Positions 1-8,526 of a DNA stretch of 64,000 bases are shown one piece after another. Each line of letters opens with the position of its first letter. Positions within the stretch are counted from its first letter, which is position 1. The DNA comes from Pyrinomonadaceae bacterium (GTDB taxonomy: Bacteria > Acidobacteriota > Blastocatellia > Pyrinomonadales > Pyrinomonadaceae), in contig JACCUI010000255.1 of NCBI GenBank assembly GCA_013811945.1, positions 1-64,000 on the forward strand, read 5' to 3'. A program made the translations under genes and the position numbers. The notes beneath the pieces are model-generated. The model saw only the letters and a program-made list of their open reading frames with translations, had not been told where the DNA came from and did not search any database.

Positions 1-2
1 TC

Positions 3-506
3 GTCGCTCATCACTATTTGGGCTCGGCGTATGCGATCAAGGGCAATTTTTCAGAGGCGCTCGCTGAATATCAGAAGGCCAGACAGCTGAATCCAGATGA
101 TCCGCACGTGGTGGCCCTACTTGCACGCCTCTATGCCGTCTCGGGCAAGAGAGACGAGGCGCTGCGAACGCTTGCACAACTAAAGTCGATGGCCAGGGAG
201 CGATATGTGGCTGACTACAGCATGGCCCTGGTGTATGCGGGACTCGGCGAGAAGGAGCACGCGTTCTCGCTGCTTGAAAAAAGTTACCGAGAGCACACCG
301 TAGATATGCTCACTCTTCACTATGATCCGCTCATCGACAGCCTTCGATCAGATCCGCGCTTTACCGACCTCCTGCGACGCGTGGGATTGCCGTTGGCAAC
401 GGGAAATACTACTCAGAACGGCACAGCCAGTCAGAGCAGAATAAGAAGAAATAGAGCTTCAGATTTTTATCCTTTATCGGAATTTGGCAATCACGTGTGC
501 GCCTAA
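3..506 (+). CDS. TPR-repeat protein, C-terminal part (5' end outside window)
   Basis: The reading frame is already open at the window edge (Val-Ala-His-His-Tyr before the first possible start at 18), so this is the 3' part of a longer gene. It encodes about two tetratricopeptide repeats and then a tail with DPLIDSLRSDPRFTDLLRR. The same tail closes the Ser/Thr kinase at 3379-6090 (DPAFDPLRNDPRFADLVRR). That tail is typical of acidobacterial kinase-TolB-TPR proteins, so the missing N-terminus may be a kinase, a CadC-like DNA-binding domain or TolB-like; this is inference. About 35 polar residues follow the tail. The stop overlaps the stop of the convergent SDR gene, so the two 3' ends share bases 503-506. 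Confidence 0.75.
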   Translation, partial: VAHHYLGSAYAIKGNFSEALAEYQKARQLNPDDPHVVALLARLYAVSGKRDEALRTLAQLKSMARERYVADYSMALVYAGLGEKEHAFSLLEKSYREHTVDMLTLHYDPLIDSLRSDPRFTDLLRRVGLPLATGNTTQNGTASQSRIRRNRASDFYPLSEFGNHVCA

Positions 507-1296
507 GCGGCCGTAAACCCACCGTCAATCATGTGAATTCCACCCGAGCAGAACGAGGCTTCGTCGCTTGCCAGAAACGCGGCGAGGTGGGCCACTTCTT
601 CGTTCGTGCCGTACCGCTTCAGGGCAATCAGCGCTGTCAGAGTCTCATGCACCCCTTCGGGATTCTCAGGCTCGAGTTGCGATTCAAGCGAGCGCATCAT
701 CCGATTCTCGATGGGGCCAGGCGCCATGGCATTGACGCGTATTCCTGAAGCGCCCAACTCAAGGGCTGCCGTTTTGACCAAGCCGCACACTGCATGCTTG
801 CTGGCGATGTAGGGAGCGACTCCTGGAAAACCTATCACTCCTGCAATTGAAGCCACCGCCAGCATCGAGCCGCCACCTCGCTTTTTCATCGGCTCGACAC
901 AGTATTTCATGGCCAGCCAAACACCCAGGACGTTCGTGCGAAGTACCTGTTCAAATACTGCCAGGCATTGTTTTTCCAGCGGCTTAGTCACCCCTTCCGT
1001 GCCGGCGTTTGCGAGCAGGATGTCTACGCCGCCAAAGGCCTCAACCGTTGCGGCAACTGCGCAGCCGTCGCCTCCTCATCCGCAGCATCCGCCACAAAAT
1101 GGGCCAGTCCTCGATTAACGGCCAGTCTGTCGCGGGTGTCCTTAAGTTTTTCCGCCGAGCGGGCCACCAACATGACGTTGGCTCCTGCGTGCAGGAATAG
1201 CTTCGCCGTAGCTTCACCGATACCGCCCGTGGCCCCGGTTATGATCGCCACCTTTCCCAGCAGCTTTCTTCCAGGCTCAGGTTTCTGATTCATCAT
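503..1296 (-). pseudogene. Short-chain dehydrogenase/reductase, one frameshift
   Basis: The N-terminal frame (1296 to about 1057) has the Rossmann dinucleotide motif TGATGGIG after KVAIIT. The C-terminal frame (about 1057 to 503) has the rest of a classical SDR: GVDILLANAG, the catalytic Ser region (VASIAG), YIASK as the YxxxK pair, and the late GPIENRMM and GGIHMIDGG segments. Reading across bases 1055-1065 and shifting one base joins the two into one normal SDR of about 260 residues, so a single indel breaks it. All catalytic residues are otherwise present. It is either a young pseudogene or a base-calling error at one site; substrate unknown. The gene is convergent with the TPR gene to its left. 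Confidence 0.75.
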
Positions 1297-1517
1297 TTGA
1301 TTCCTTACGCCTTCACCGTCGTCCTAATTCGAGACCGGGACTCGTCCTCAGTGCCCCGGTCCGCCGGCAGCCCGCTTTTTCTGATTGTACGACTCTGCAA
1401 GTAGCCCTACGCGGCCCCTCTTTCATGTGCGCACGTAGCTGCGGCTGTTGACATCACGCGAACTCGGACTTTGCGCTATTTCACCAAACACAATGCATGC
1501 CATCTCACCTGAAGATC

Positions 1518-1985
1518 CTAGCTCACAGGCGTTTCTGAGTAAGAAATTATCTGCCACTTACCTCGACGGTTTACCCACACTTCGGTCGCGTACACTGGCC
1601 GAAACGGTTTCCCATCAAACGATCCTTTGAGGTCACATGTGTATCGAAGAATTACTACATCCTTCGCGGCCTTTATAATTTTTGGATCGTCTTGTGAGTA
1701 AGATTCGATGGTGAGCTTATCGATGGTAGCAATATCCTGTTGAAGATTTGAAGGGCCGGCGAGAGTGTAGGCCACATATTCCTCGGCAGAAAGAGCTTTG
1801 ATTGCCGCGATGTTTCTACTCTTGTAGGCCTCCCAAGTCTCCTTGGATCTATCCCTAATCATTTGGTCAAGGGAGTTTCCGCCGGCATTGGTGGACTTTG
1901 ACTTCGAGTTAGCGCCTGTCTGTGCGATGCTCAGAGTGGTAGCCGCCACGAGGCTGATAACGACAAGGGCGAGGTTCTTTTTCAT
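1518..1985 (-). CDS. Exported SnoaL/DUF4440-like (NTF2-fold) protein
   Basis: A 155-residue protein with a Sec signal peptide (MKKNLALVVISLVAATTLSIAQ) and a compact NTF2-like domain: a helix with RSKETWEAYKSRNIAAIKAL, then EEYVAYTLAG, later VVILRYTCDLKGSFDGK and a final strand with EVWVNRRGKWQIISYSETP. This pattern is usual for DUF4440/SnoaL-like small proteins, many of unknown function. I chose the ATG at 1985 over an in-frame start 30 bases upstream because AAAGGATTGAGACC precedes it and it places the signal peptide at the N-terminus. It lies 113 bases downstream of the next gene on the same strand. A periplasmic ligand-binding or isomerase-like role is only a guess. Confidence 0.7.
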   Translation of the reverse strand: MKKNLALVVISLVAATTLSIAQTGANSKSKSTNAGGNSLDQMIRDRSKETWEAYKSRNIAAIKALSAEEYVAYTLAGPSNLQQDIATIDKLTIESYSQDDPKIIKAAKDVVILRYTCDLKGSFDGKPFRPVYATEVWVNRRGKWQIISYSETPVS

Positions 1986-2098
1986 GGTCTCAATCCTTTC
2001 GAGTGTTGAATTCAAGTTTGTACAGATCGATCGTGGCGCCTCAGCTGAGCGCCACTGCCCGCCGTTGACGGCTTTTCCGTTGGCGGTGTGACGAGCGT

Positions 2099-2554
2099 TT
2101 AACGCTTAGGTTCCAAAACAATCTCCCGCGCCAAGCGGTCAGCCAAAACTTCTCGAATTTCCAGACGGTCGCGGTAGCCTTGTCTTTGTTTTTCGTCGTT
2201 GCCGATGACCGTTTGCAGTAGCGCATCGGTTTTGTCCAGATTTTGCTCGTATGTTGCCAGATCTTTGTATTCCGTTAAAAGCATTAGGTTCCAGTCAGTT
2301 GAGCCGTGCGCTTCGGTTTGCAGGACTTTGTAAGAGATAATTTGCCCATCTTTTTTCAACGCTTCCTGCTCGCGCTTCCAATCGCCGGCGACATAGTTTA
2401 GATAAGCCGTATCCATTCCCGGCTTCATGCGGATAAATCCGATGCTCCAAACCGAGCCGTTGCGATAAGGGCGATTGACTTGTGCAAATGTGACGACACT
2501 TAAAGCGAGCACAAGAGCGACGAGCAAACCTAAAAACTTGCGATTACTCTTCAT
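2099..2554 (-). CDS. Small exported protein of unknown function
   Basis: A 151-residue protein with a signal peptide (MKSNRKFLGLLVALVLALS, cleavage probably after FAQ). The mature part has WSIGFIRMKPGMDTAYLNYV, then SYKVLQTEAHGSTDWNLMLLTEY and a charged helical C-terminus. The strand-helix order recalls dimeric alpha/beta-barrel proteins (NIPSNAP or antibiotic-monooxygenase-like), but I cannot assign a family with certainty. The start at 2554 follows a good AAGGAG site; an upstream in-frame start would add 39 residues without signal-peptide character. The gene is divergent from the sigma-factor gene and lies ahead of the SnoaL-like gene on the same strand, so the two may be co-transcribed. 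Confidence 0.65.
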   Translation of the reverse strand: MKSNRKFLGLLVALVLALSVVTFAQVNRPYRNGSVWSIGFIRMKPGMDTAYLNYVAGDWKREQEALKKDGQIISYKVLQTEAHGSTDWNLMLLTEYKDLATYEQNLDKTDALLQTVIGNDEKQRQGYRDRLEIREVLADRLAREIVLEPKR

Positions 2555-2809
2555 AGTTCTCTCCTTCTTAATCAAATTAGTGCTGGGGATATGGGTTTTT
2601 GTCTCGACTGTTGCTGCACTGTTTAAAGTAACAGTCACCCAGGCGTCGATAACTTTGCTTAATACTCTCATTGGTAAAGGGGGAATCCGGGGACAAAAAT
2701 GTTCATGGCTGGAAAGAATATTTCAGCGGACTTCGCATTATGGCTGAGACGGAACGATGTGCTACTTTGTTGGTCCTTCGTACGACTAGCCCGAGCGGAC
2801 GAAGCGACT

Positions 2810-3382
2810 ATGGAATCCCCCAAACCACAAAACATCACCCAACTGTTGGTTGCCTGGAACCAGGGAGATCAGGAGGCGCTGGCGCAACTGACCCCCCTGG
2901 TGTACCGGGAACTCCATCGGTTGGCGCACGGCTATCTGGCGAGCGAACGGCGCGGGCACGTGCTCCAAACCACGGCGCTGGTCAATGAGGCATTCGTGCG
3001 GCTGATAGATTGGCAGCAGGTGGAATGGCAGAGCCGCGCGCATTTTTTCGGCGTCTCAGCGACGCTGATGCGGCATATTCTGGTGCAATTCGCCCGCGAA
3101 CAGCAGGCGGCGAAACGCGGTGGTGATCGGATCCAGGTTTCGCTCTCCGAAGCCGCCGCCGTCAGTACGCCGCATAATCCCGATCTCATAGCGCTGGATG
3201 ACGCCCTGACCACGCTGGAAAAACTCAACCCGCGCCAGGCCCGCATTGTCGAGTTGCGTTTTTTTGGCGGACTCAGCCTGGAGGAAGCAGCCGAGGTGGT
3301 GCGGGGTTCCGTCAGCACCGTGCGCCGCGACTGGCGCATGGCCCGAGCTTGGTTATATCAACAATTGAGTGCAACGGCATGA
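2810..3382 (+). CDS. ECF sigma factor, acidobacterial type
   Basis: A 190-residue ECF RNA-polymerase sigma factor. Region 2 (about residues 8-85) carries QGDQEALAQLTPLVYRELHR and ALVNEAFVRL. Region 4 (about 120-185) carries LNPRQARIVELRFFGGLS and the helix-turn-helix with SVSTVRRDWRMARAWL. The opening NITQLLVAWNQGD and overall layout match the sigma lineage expanded in Acidobacteria. No anti-sigma factor is adjacent. Instead the stop codon overlaps the start of a Ser/Thr kinase gene in an ATGA junction, which suggests translational coupling and phosphorylation-linked control. The ATG at 2810 was chosen because the family normally starts right before this segment; upstream codons give no recognisable protein. 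Confidence 0.9.
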   Translation: MESPKPQNITQLLVAWNQGDQEALAQLTPLVYRELHRLAHGYLASERRGHVLQTTALVNEAFVRLIDWQQVEWQSRAHFFGVSATLMRHILVQFAREQQAAKRGGDRIQVSLSEAAAVSTPHNPDLIALDDALTTLEKLNPRQARIVELRFFGGLSLEEAAEVVRGSVSTVRRDWRMARAWLYQQLSATA

Positions 3383-6090
3383 CGCCCGAACGCTATCAAC
3401 GCATTGGCCGGTTCTTTGATGAGGCGCTGGACCTCGCTCCCGAACAACGCGCCGCCTGGCTGGCTGAGGCTTGTGGTACAGATACCCGGTTGCGCGCCGA
3501 AGTCGAAAACCTGCTCGCCAATCACGCCGAGTCCGAAAAATTTCTCTCCCGTCCGGCAATGGACATTGCCGCCGCGCTGCTCGCGCAAAATCAACACGCT
3601 TCCCTGCTGGGCCAAAAGATCAATCACTACCAGATTCTTTCGCTGCTCGGCGTGGGGGGAATGGGTGAGGTGTATCTGGCCGAAGATACGCAACTCGGAC
3701 GGCGTGTGGCGCTGAAAGTCTTGCCGGCAGAGCTGGTGGCCAAAAAGGGGCCGTTACAACGCTTCCAGCAGGAAGCGCGCGCGGCCTCGGCCTTGAATCA
3801 TCCAAACATACTGACGATCTATGAAACTGGCGAAGCGAACGGGGTGCGCTTTATCGCCGCCGAGTATGTTGGCGGAGAAACTCTGCGCGAGTGTCTCCGG
3901 CGAGAAAGATTCATGGTCTCCGAAACGCTCGACATTGCGATGCAAGTTGTGGCGGCGCTGGAAGCCGCCCACCAGGCAGGCATAGTGCATCGTGACGTCA
4001 AACCGGAAAATGTCATTTTGCGCAAAGACGGTTTAGCTAAACTGCTGGATTTCGGCATCGCCAAACTCGCGCAACGTCCGGTGCAACACCTCGAAGCTGA
4101 GGTTCCAACCCGAGCACTCGTCAAGACCAGTCCCGGTATGATTATGGGCACGGTGGGTTACATGTCACCGGAACAGGTGCGCGGGCAAGCAGTCGATGGG
4201 CGCGCAGACGAGTGGAGTCTGGGCGTGATGCTCTACGAAATGCTCACCGGCCGTTTGCCGTTTGCGGGCGAAACCGTGAGCGACGCTATCGCCGCCATTC
4301 TCAAGACCGAAGCCGAGCCGCCGACAAATTTCAATTCAGAAATTCCCGTGGAACTCGAACGAATTGTTTTGAAGACGCTCCGGAAAGATGCCGACGAACG
4401 TTATCAACATATCAAGGATCTACTCTTGGATCTGCGTGACCTGAAACAGGATTTGGATTTCGGAGCAAAGCTGAAACGCACGCCTACTCAGGGTGAATTG
4501 ACTGTCCCTAAGTCTGCCGGGCGGATTACTGCAGAGCAGATTTCGTCTTCGGCTCGATTCCCAAACGCATATACGAAATCAACCGCCGAATATTTAGTCG
4601 GCGAAATAAGACAGCACAAACTTGGATTCATGGCCGCCATTGGAATTTTCCTTCTAATATTCGCCGGTGCGGGCTGGCGGTTTTACCATTCCGGTCTTGG
4701 CCAGCAGAACTCTCAGCAGATTAGTTCGCTGGCTGTGCTGCCTTTTGAAAACGGAAGCGGCGACGCCGAATTGGACTACCTTTCCGACGGCATGAGCGAA
4801 AGCCTGATCAACAAGCTCTCGCAATTGCCGCAACTTAAAGTGATCGCCCGCAACTCAAGCTTCAAATACCGCGGCCCGAACGTTGATCTTTTGGACGTGG
4901 CAAATAAGCTCGGCGTCCAGGCTGTCGTTATGGGCAAGGTCATCAAACAGGGCGATCAGCTGGCAGTACTGGTTGAGCTCGTGGACGCTCGCGACAACAA
5001 GCAACTCTGGGGCGAGCAATACAATCGAAAACTTTCGGATGCGCTGGCGGTTCAAAAGGAGATTGCTCAGACGGTTTCAGAACGTCTCAGGCCGAGGCTT
5101 TCAGGAGCGCAGGAGCAGCAACTGGCAAAAAGCGGAACATCAAGTCCACAGGCGTATGAGTTACTGTTGAGAGGGAAGTACTTGAACGAGAAGAGCGGAA
5201 CCGAGCCTCAGATTAAAGCAAAAGAGTTTTATCAACAGGCGATCGAGGCTGACCCGAATTACGCGCTTGCATACGCAGAGCTTGCGACAAGTTATAGCGT
5301 ACTTGCCACCAACGGTCATATCGATCCGAAAGACGGGTTGCCAAAAGCGGAAGCGGCCGCCAGGAAAGCATTGGAATTGGACGAAAAGCTTCCCGAGGGA
5401 CATCTGGCTCTGGGGTCTATATTTCGCAAGCAGTGGAAATGGGCAGAAGCCGAGCGCGAACTTTCCGAGGCTGTTGATCTGAACCCAAACCTGGGCGCCG
5501 CACATAGAGCGCGCTCCCGTCATTTATCAGTGATGGGACGGCACGATGAAGCTGTGGCGGAGGCGAGCCGCGCCCGCGAGCTTGATCCGCTTTCAGTCAC
5601 GGTTAATGCATACGTCTCTTACGCTTACCTGTTTGCCCGCCGCTTCGATGAAGGTATCGCGGCCGCCCGCAGCACCCTGGAGCTGGATCCAACTTCTGAT
5701 TTTGCGAATTCGATGCTTGGATACAACTACGCCGGCAAGGGCATGTACCGGGAGGCTATCGAATCCTATAAGAAAGCGGTCGAGTTTGGCGATACGTCAA
5801 CCGGCACACAGATCTATCTCGGTGCGGCGTACGCACATGCCGGCGAACGCGAAAAGGCTCTAGAGATCCTCAGACAGCTCCGATCCAGCAAAGAATATGT
5901 TTCGCCGGGTGAGCTCCCGGTTCTGCTCGGCGCGCTTGGCCTTAAAGATGAGGCGTTTGAATCATTCGAGAGAGCCTTTGCCGTCCGGGACCTTCAGCTT
6001 TCTACGATAGCAGGCGATCCGGCGTTCGATCCGCTCCGCAACGACCCGCGTTTCGCCGATCTTGTCCGACGCGTCGGTTTTCCGGGGTAG
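3379..6090 (+). CDS. Ser/Thr protein kinase with TolB-like and TPR domains
   Basis: A 903-residue single-span membrane kinase. A short N-terminal helical segment is followed by a Hanks-type kinase domain (about residues 83-350): glycine loop GVGGMGEVY (91-99), catalytic Lys in VALK (113), HRDVKPEN (204-211), DFG (224-226) and SPEQ. One transmembrane helix follows at about 418-437. Next is a TolB/FlgO-like segment (SLAVLPFENGSGDAELDYLSD, then GVQAVVMGKV), then about eight TPR motifs to the C-terminus. All kinase catalytic residues are present, so it should be active. The ATG at 3379 overlaps the sigma-factor stop by four bases. This architecture is common in Acidobacteria; the outer part probably senses or docks a partner, and the sigma factor is the obvious candidate target, by inference. 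Confidence 0.93.
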   Translation: MTPERYQRIGRFFDEALDLAPEQRAAWLAEACGTDTRLRAEVENLLANHAESEKFLSRPAMDIAAALLAQNQHASLLGQKINHYQILSLLGVGGMGEVYLAEDTQLGRRVALKVLPAELVAKKGPLQRFQQEARAASALNHPNILTIYETGEANGVRFIAAEYVGGETLRECLRRERFMVSETLDIAMQVVAALEAAHQAGIVHRDVKPENVILRKDGLAKLLDFGIAKLAQRPVQHLEAEVPTRALVKTSPGMIMGTVGYMSPEQVRGQAVDGRADEWSLGVMLYEMLTGRLPFAGETVSDAIAAILKTEAEPPTNFNSEIPVELERIVLKTLRKDADERYQHIKDLLLDLRDLKQDLDFGAKLKRTPTQGELTVPKSAGRITAEQISSSARFPNAYTKSTAEYLVGEIRQHKLGFMAAIGIFLLIFAGAGWRFYHSGLGQQNSQQISSLAVLPFENGSGDAELDYLSDGMSESLINKLSQLPQLKVIARNSSFKYRGPNVDLLDVANKLGVQAVVMGKVIKQGDQLAVLVELVDARDNKQLWGEQYNRKLSDALAVQKEIAQTVSERLRPRLSGAQEQQLAKSGTSSPQAYELLLRGKYLNEKSGTEPQIKAKEFYQQAIEADPNYALAYAELATSYSVLATNGHIDPKDGLPKAEAAARKALELDEKLPEGHLALGSIFRKQWKWAEAERELSEAVDLNPNLGAAHRARSRHLSVMGRHDEAVAEASRARELDPLSVTVNAYVSYAYLFARRFDEGIAAARSTLELDPTSDFANSMLGYNYAGKGMYREAIESYKKAVEFGDTSTGTQIYLGAAYAHAGEREKALEILRQLRSSKEYVSPGELPVLLGALGLKDEAFESFERAFAVRDLQLSTIAGDPAFDPLRNDPRFADLVRRVGFPG

Positions 6091-6237
6091 ATCCACAGTT
6101 CCTGCTTTAACAGAAGTTTTTTAAGACGACAAAGATGAATCGAAGCCCTGAATGAAGACGAGATTATTACGACACACGCTGTTTAGTTGTCTCGATAACG
6201 GCAGTCTGCTGCTCGATGGACCGGCGACCGCACGGCC

Positions 6238-6520
6238 GTGTACTACGAAACGGGATCGCAATCCGTTCAGTTACGTGCCGAGGCGCTCAAGTCAGTGCGC
6301 GAGCTCGAAGAGAAGTACGCTAAGAAGGAGGCGACCGGGTTGATCTGGCTCTGGTCCACGCGTTGGCAAACGATGACGAGGGCAATTGCCTGGCTGGAAA
6401 GGGACTTCGCAGGCCGCAACATGAGTGCTCAGCTATGTGGCGTCTACCATCGTTCATCAGCGACCGCGCAACCATCCGCGTTATCAGGATCTGTTGCAGC
6501 GAATGCGCCTCCGGGTGTAA
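6238..6520 (+). pseudogene. Decayed C-terminal tail of a TPR/kinase-type protein
   Basis: Three reading frames in succession give pieces of one typical TPR-protein tail. First comes LRAEALKSVRELEEKYAKKE (from about 6270), then ALVHALANDDEG in a second frame (near 6350), then AIAWLERDF back in the first frame (near 6385), and finally NHPRYQDLLQRMRLRV with a stop at 6518-6520. The last segment matches the DPR[FY]xDLLRR signature that ends the kinase just upstream. Several indels and no start show that this is a remnant, probably of a duplicated kinase/TPR gene. The rest of the 550-base gap between the kinase and DoxX holds nothing else I can recognise. Confidence 0.6.
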
Positions 6521-6639
6521 TTTCCGGAGAAGCGCAGCAGCAGAATTGCATGCCGGCGATCCTCCGCACCCTTGCCTTCAGGGATGCTCCAGGCTAAACG
6601 CCCCTACGTACTATGCCAAAGATGCTATCCCGACTTCCT

Positions 6640-7080
6640 TCACTCAGCGCCACCTAAGCTTCCCTCCTCTTTCCGCTTCAGGAGCGTACTATCAACGGAA
6701 AGCTTCCCGGCACCATGCAAGAAGAAAAAACATGCAGCAGCGAGCATCATTAGAGCAGGAAACATGTTCGGGTAGGTGTCTCCGCTGTGTGCGATGATGA
6801 TCGCAGCGATGAAATTTATGATCATCGCTACCGCAGCATAACGTGTAGCAACGCCTACAAGAAACAGAGCGCCGCAGATGAACTGTGTGTAAGCTGAAAG
6901 AAAGGCGGAGAACAATGGGAATGGCACGCCCCGCGCGGACAGGAAGCTGGCTAACTCCTCCATGCGGGCATAGCTGAAAACATTGTCTTGGGTACCATAG
7001 ACGAGATGAAAGCCGATAATCAGGCGGATGAAGATGACGCCATATTCTTTGTACTTCTCGAAAATTGGAAGCTTTAGCAT
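6640..7080 (-). CDS. DoxX-family membrane protein
   Basis: A 146-residue protein with four hydrophobic segments (about residues 14-30, 60-80, 82-97 and 105-122). GVIFIRLIIGFHLVYGTQDN at the N-terminus and GALFLVGVATRYAAVAMIINF in the middle are characteristic of DoxX/SURF4-like proteins of the cytoplasmic membrane. Some members are tied to thiosulfate or quinone redox chemistry; most have no known function. I see no good ribosome-binding site before the ATG at 7080, and an AT-rich TAATATATT lies only about 10 bases upstream of it, so a leaderless mRNA is possible. The gene stands alone. Confidence 0.8.
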   Translation of the reverse strand: MLKLPIFEKYKEYGVIFIRLIIGFHLVYGTQDNVFSYARMEELASFLSARGVPFPLFSAFLSAYTQFICGALFLVGVATRYAAVAMIINFIAAIIIAHSGDTYPNMFPALMMLAAACFFFLHGAGKLSVDSTLLKRKEEGSLGGAE

Positions 7081-7561
7081 ACGAAATATATTATGTGATC
7101 AGTTGATAACAAGGTACCCTACTTTTGTCCGTAACCCAGCGTGACCGCTCAACACCCTAACCTGCGTTTTAACCCGGACCCAGTTGCGAAGACAAAACCC
7201 TACATGGACCGGTTGCGATTGAGTGCGGGTAGCTCACCAAATTGTAATTGCGTGCGGGCCTGAGCATTCGCGATTAATGAACCTCTCCGAAAAAGTCATA
7301 GACGAAACTCCTCCGTTTGCCACTCCCGCAGCATTTCATTAGCGACTGGCAAAATGGGAGCGGATAAGCGACGGTTCGGATTGGGAACTTGGACGGATAT
7401 GCAGTTTTGCCAATGCGACTTAGGGACCGCAACCACGTCTGCGAGTATTCCCCATGCTAAATAATGCTGCAGCTGGTGTCGATCCGGGCCCGCGCCGTTC
7501 GACTTACTGATGGAGTTCACATGAAATACATGTTGCTGGTTTAAATTAATTAAGGAAAAGT
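7081..7561. other. Intergenic stretch with no recognised content
   Basis: About 480 bases between the DoxX start and the broken SnoaL-like gene. No frame gives a plausible protein, and I see no strong hairpin. A ribosome-binding-like AAGGAAAAG at its right end belongs to the pseudogene that follows. Confidence 0.5.
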
Positions 7562-8014
7562 GTGCCAACGGAAGCAAGACAAATAAACAACGAAACTGGG
7601 ATCCGCAACCTTATCGACATCCATGTAGGAGGCACTCCGAGCCAAGGATGCCGACGCCGTGACGGTTAACTATGCGGAGGACAACGTTATGTTTGTGATT
7701 GCGCCTCCACTTCAATACAAGGCAGCTAATTCGCCAGGCAAACAGGGCGTGGAAGAGTGGTTCGGCACGTGGGAGGGCTCGCTTGGCTACGAGATTCGAG
7801 ATTCGAATCACGGCGGGCGAAGACGTAGCCTTATGCCACAGCCTCAACAGAATGAGCGGAGTAAAGACCGATGGTGAGAAGGTGGGACATGTGGCTGCGC
7901 GAGACGCTCTGCTTCCGCAAGATCGACGGCAAGTGGAAGATTACGCACGAGCTCGAATCCGTGCTTTTCTACATGGACGGCAGTTATAAAGCGGTGGTCG
8001 ACCTCAAGCCGTAG
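7562..8014 (+). pseudogene. SnoaL/ketosteroid-isomerase-like gene with three frameshifts
   Basis: A GTG at 7562, five to ten bases after AAGGAAAAG, opens PTEARQINNETGIRNLIDIHV. A +1 shift near 7628 continues with EALRAKDADAVTVNYAEDNV and GVEEWFGTWEGSLGYEIRDS. A second shift near 7805 gives ITAGEDVALCHSLNRMSGVK. A third near 7885 gives DMWLRETLCFRKIDGKWKIT and ends with YKAVVDLKP at a TAG (8012-8014). The joined product is about 150 residues and reads as a normal NTF2-fold SnoaL/YybH-like enzyme. Two of the shifts fall at short G runs, so sequencing error cannot be excluded, but three within 450 bases suggest a real pseudogene. Confidence 0.72.
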
Positions 8015-8136
8015 TCTAACTTCCCTCCTGGTTAGAGGGCTCAGTGGCAGAGTGGTAGGCAGAACCGCCACTCCAACGGACGGTTCTAAATGCATACTCA
8101 TATCGGGTAGCTGAAAAGAGAGGAAGGGAGGAAATT

Positions 8137-8523
8137 ATGTTCAAAAACACAAAAGCATTCAGCAGCTTTTCCGTGGACGACATTCAGAAAGCGAAGGAAT
8201 TCTACGGACAAACGCTTGGGATGGAAGTTTCCGAAGAGGAAGAAGGCCTGGCCGTGAAAATCGCCGGCGGCGGTAGCGTGTTCATATATCCCAAGCAAGA
8301 CCATCAATCCGCCACGTTCACTGTGCTTAATTTTCCCGCGGACAATATTGAGGAGGCGGTGGATAAGCTGACCGGGCTTGGCGTGAGTTTCGAATCGTAT
8401 GAAGGCGAAATGAAGACCGACGAAAAAGGCATCTTTCGGGGTGAATCCCGCGGTGAGGGCCCGAACATTGCCTGGTTCAAGGATCCGGCCGGTAATATTC
8501 TTTCCGTGCTTGAGGATAAGTAA
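8137..8523 (+). CDS. VOC-family (glyoxalase/bleomycin-resistance-like) protein
   Basis: A 128-residue vicinal-oxygen-chelate fold protein of one paired beta-alpha-beta-beta-beta module. [21 protein letters not shown] opens the first half, and [17 protein letters not shown] at the C-terminus is the family's usual ending, with its last metal- or substrate-side acid. The first candidate metal ligand position (normally His) is not obvious, so it may be a non-metal member. GGGAGGAAATT directly precedes the ATG. The gene is convergent with the RpiR regulator, three bases separating the stops. Role unknown; such proteins are often detoxification or ligand-binding proteins. Confidence 0.85.
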   Translation: MFKNTKAFSSFSVDDIQKAKEFYGQTLGMEVSEEEEGLAVKIAGGGSVFIYPKQDHQSATFTVLNFPADNIEEAVDKLTGLGVSFESYEGEMKTDEKGIFRGESRGEGPNIAWFKDPAGNILSVLEDK

Positions 8524-8526
8524 CTC

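Noticed and set aside
1040-1070. Programmed frameshift in the SDR gene
   Set aside because: No slippery heptamer or stimulatory structure is visible; a single indel explains it.
8030-8085. A tRNA-like stretch (GAGGGCTCAGTGGCAGAGTGG) before the VOC gene
   Set aside because: No acceptor stem, anticodon arm or TTCGA-type T-loop can be completed around it.
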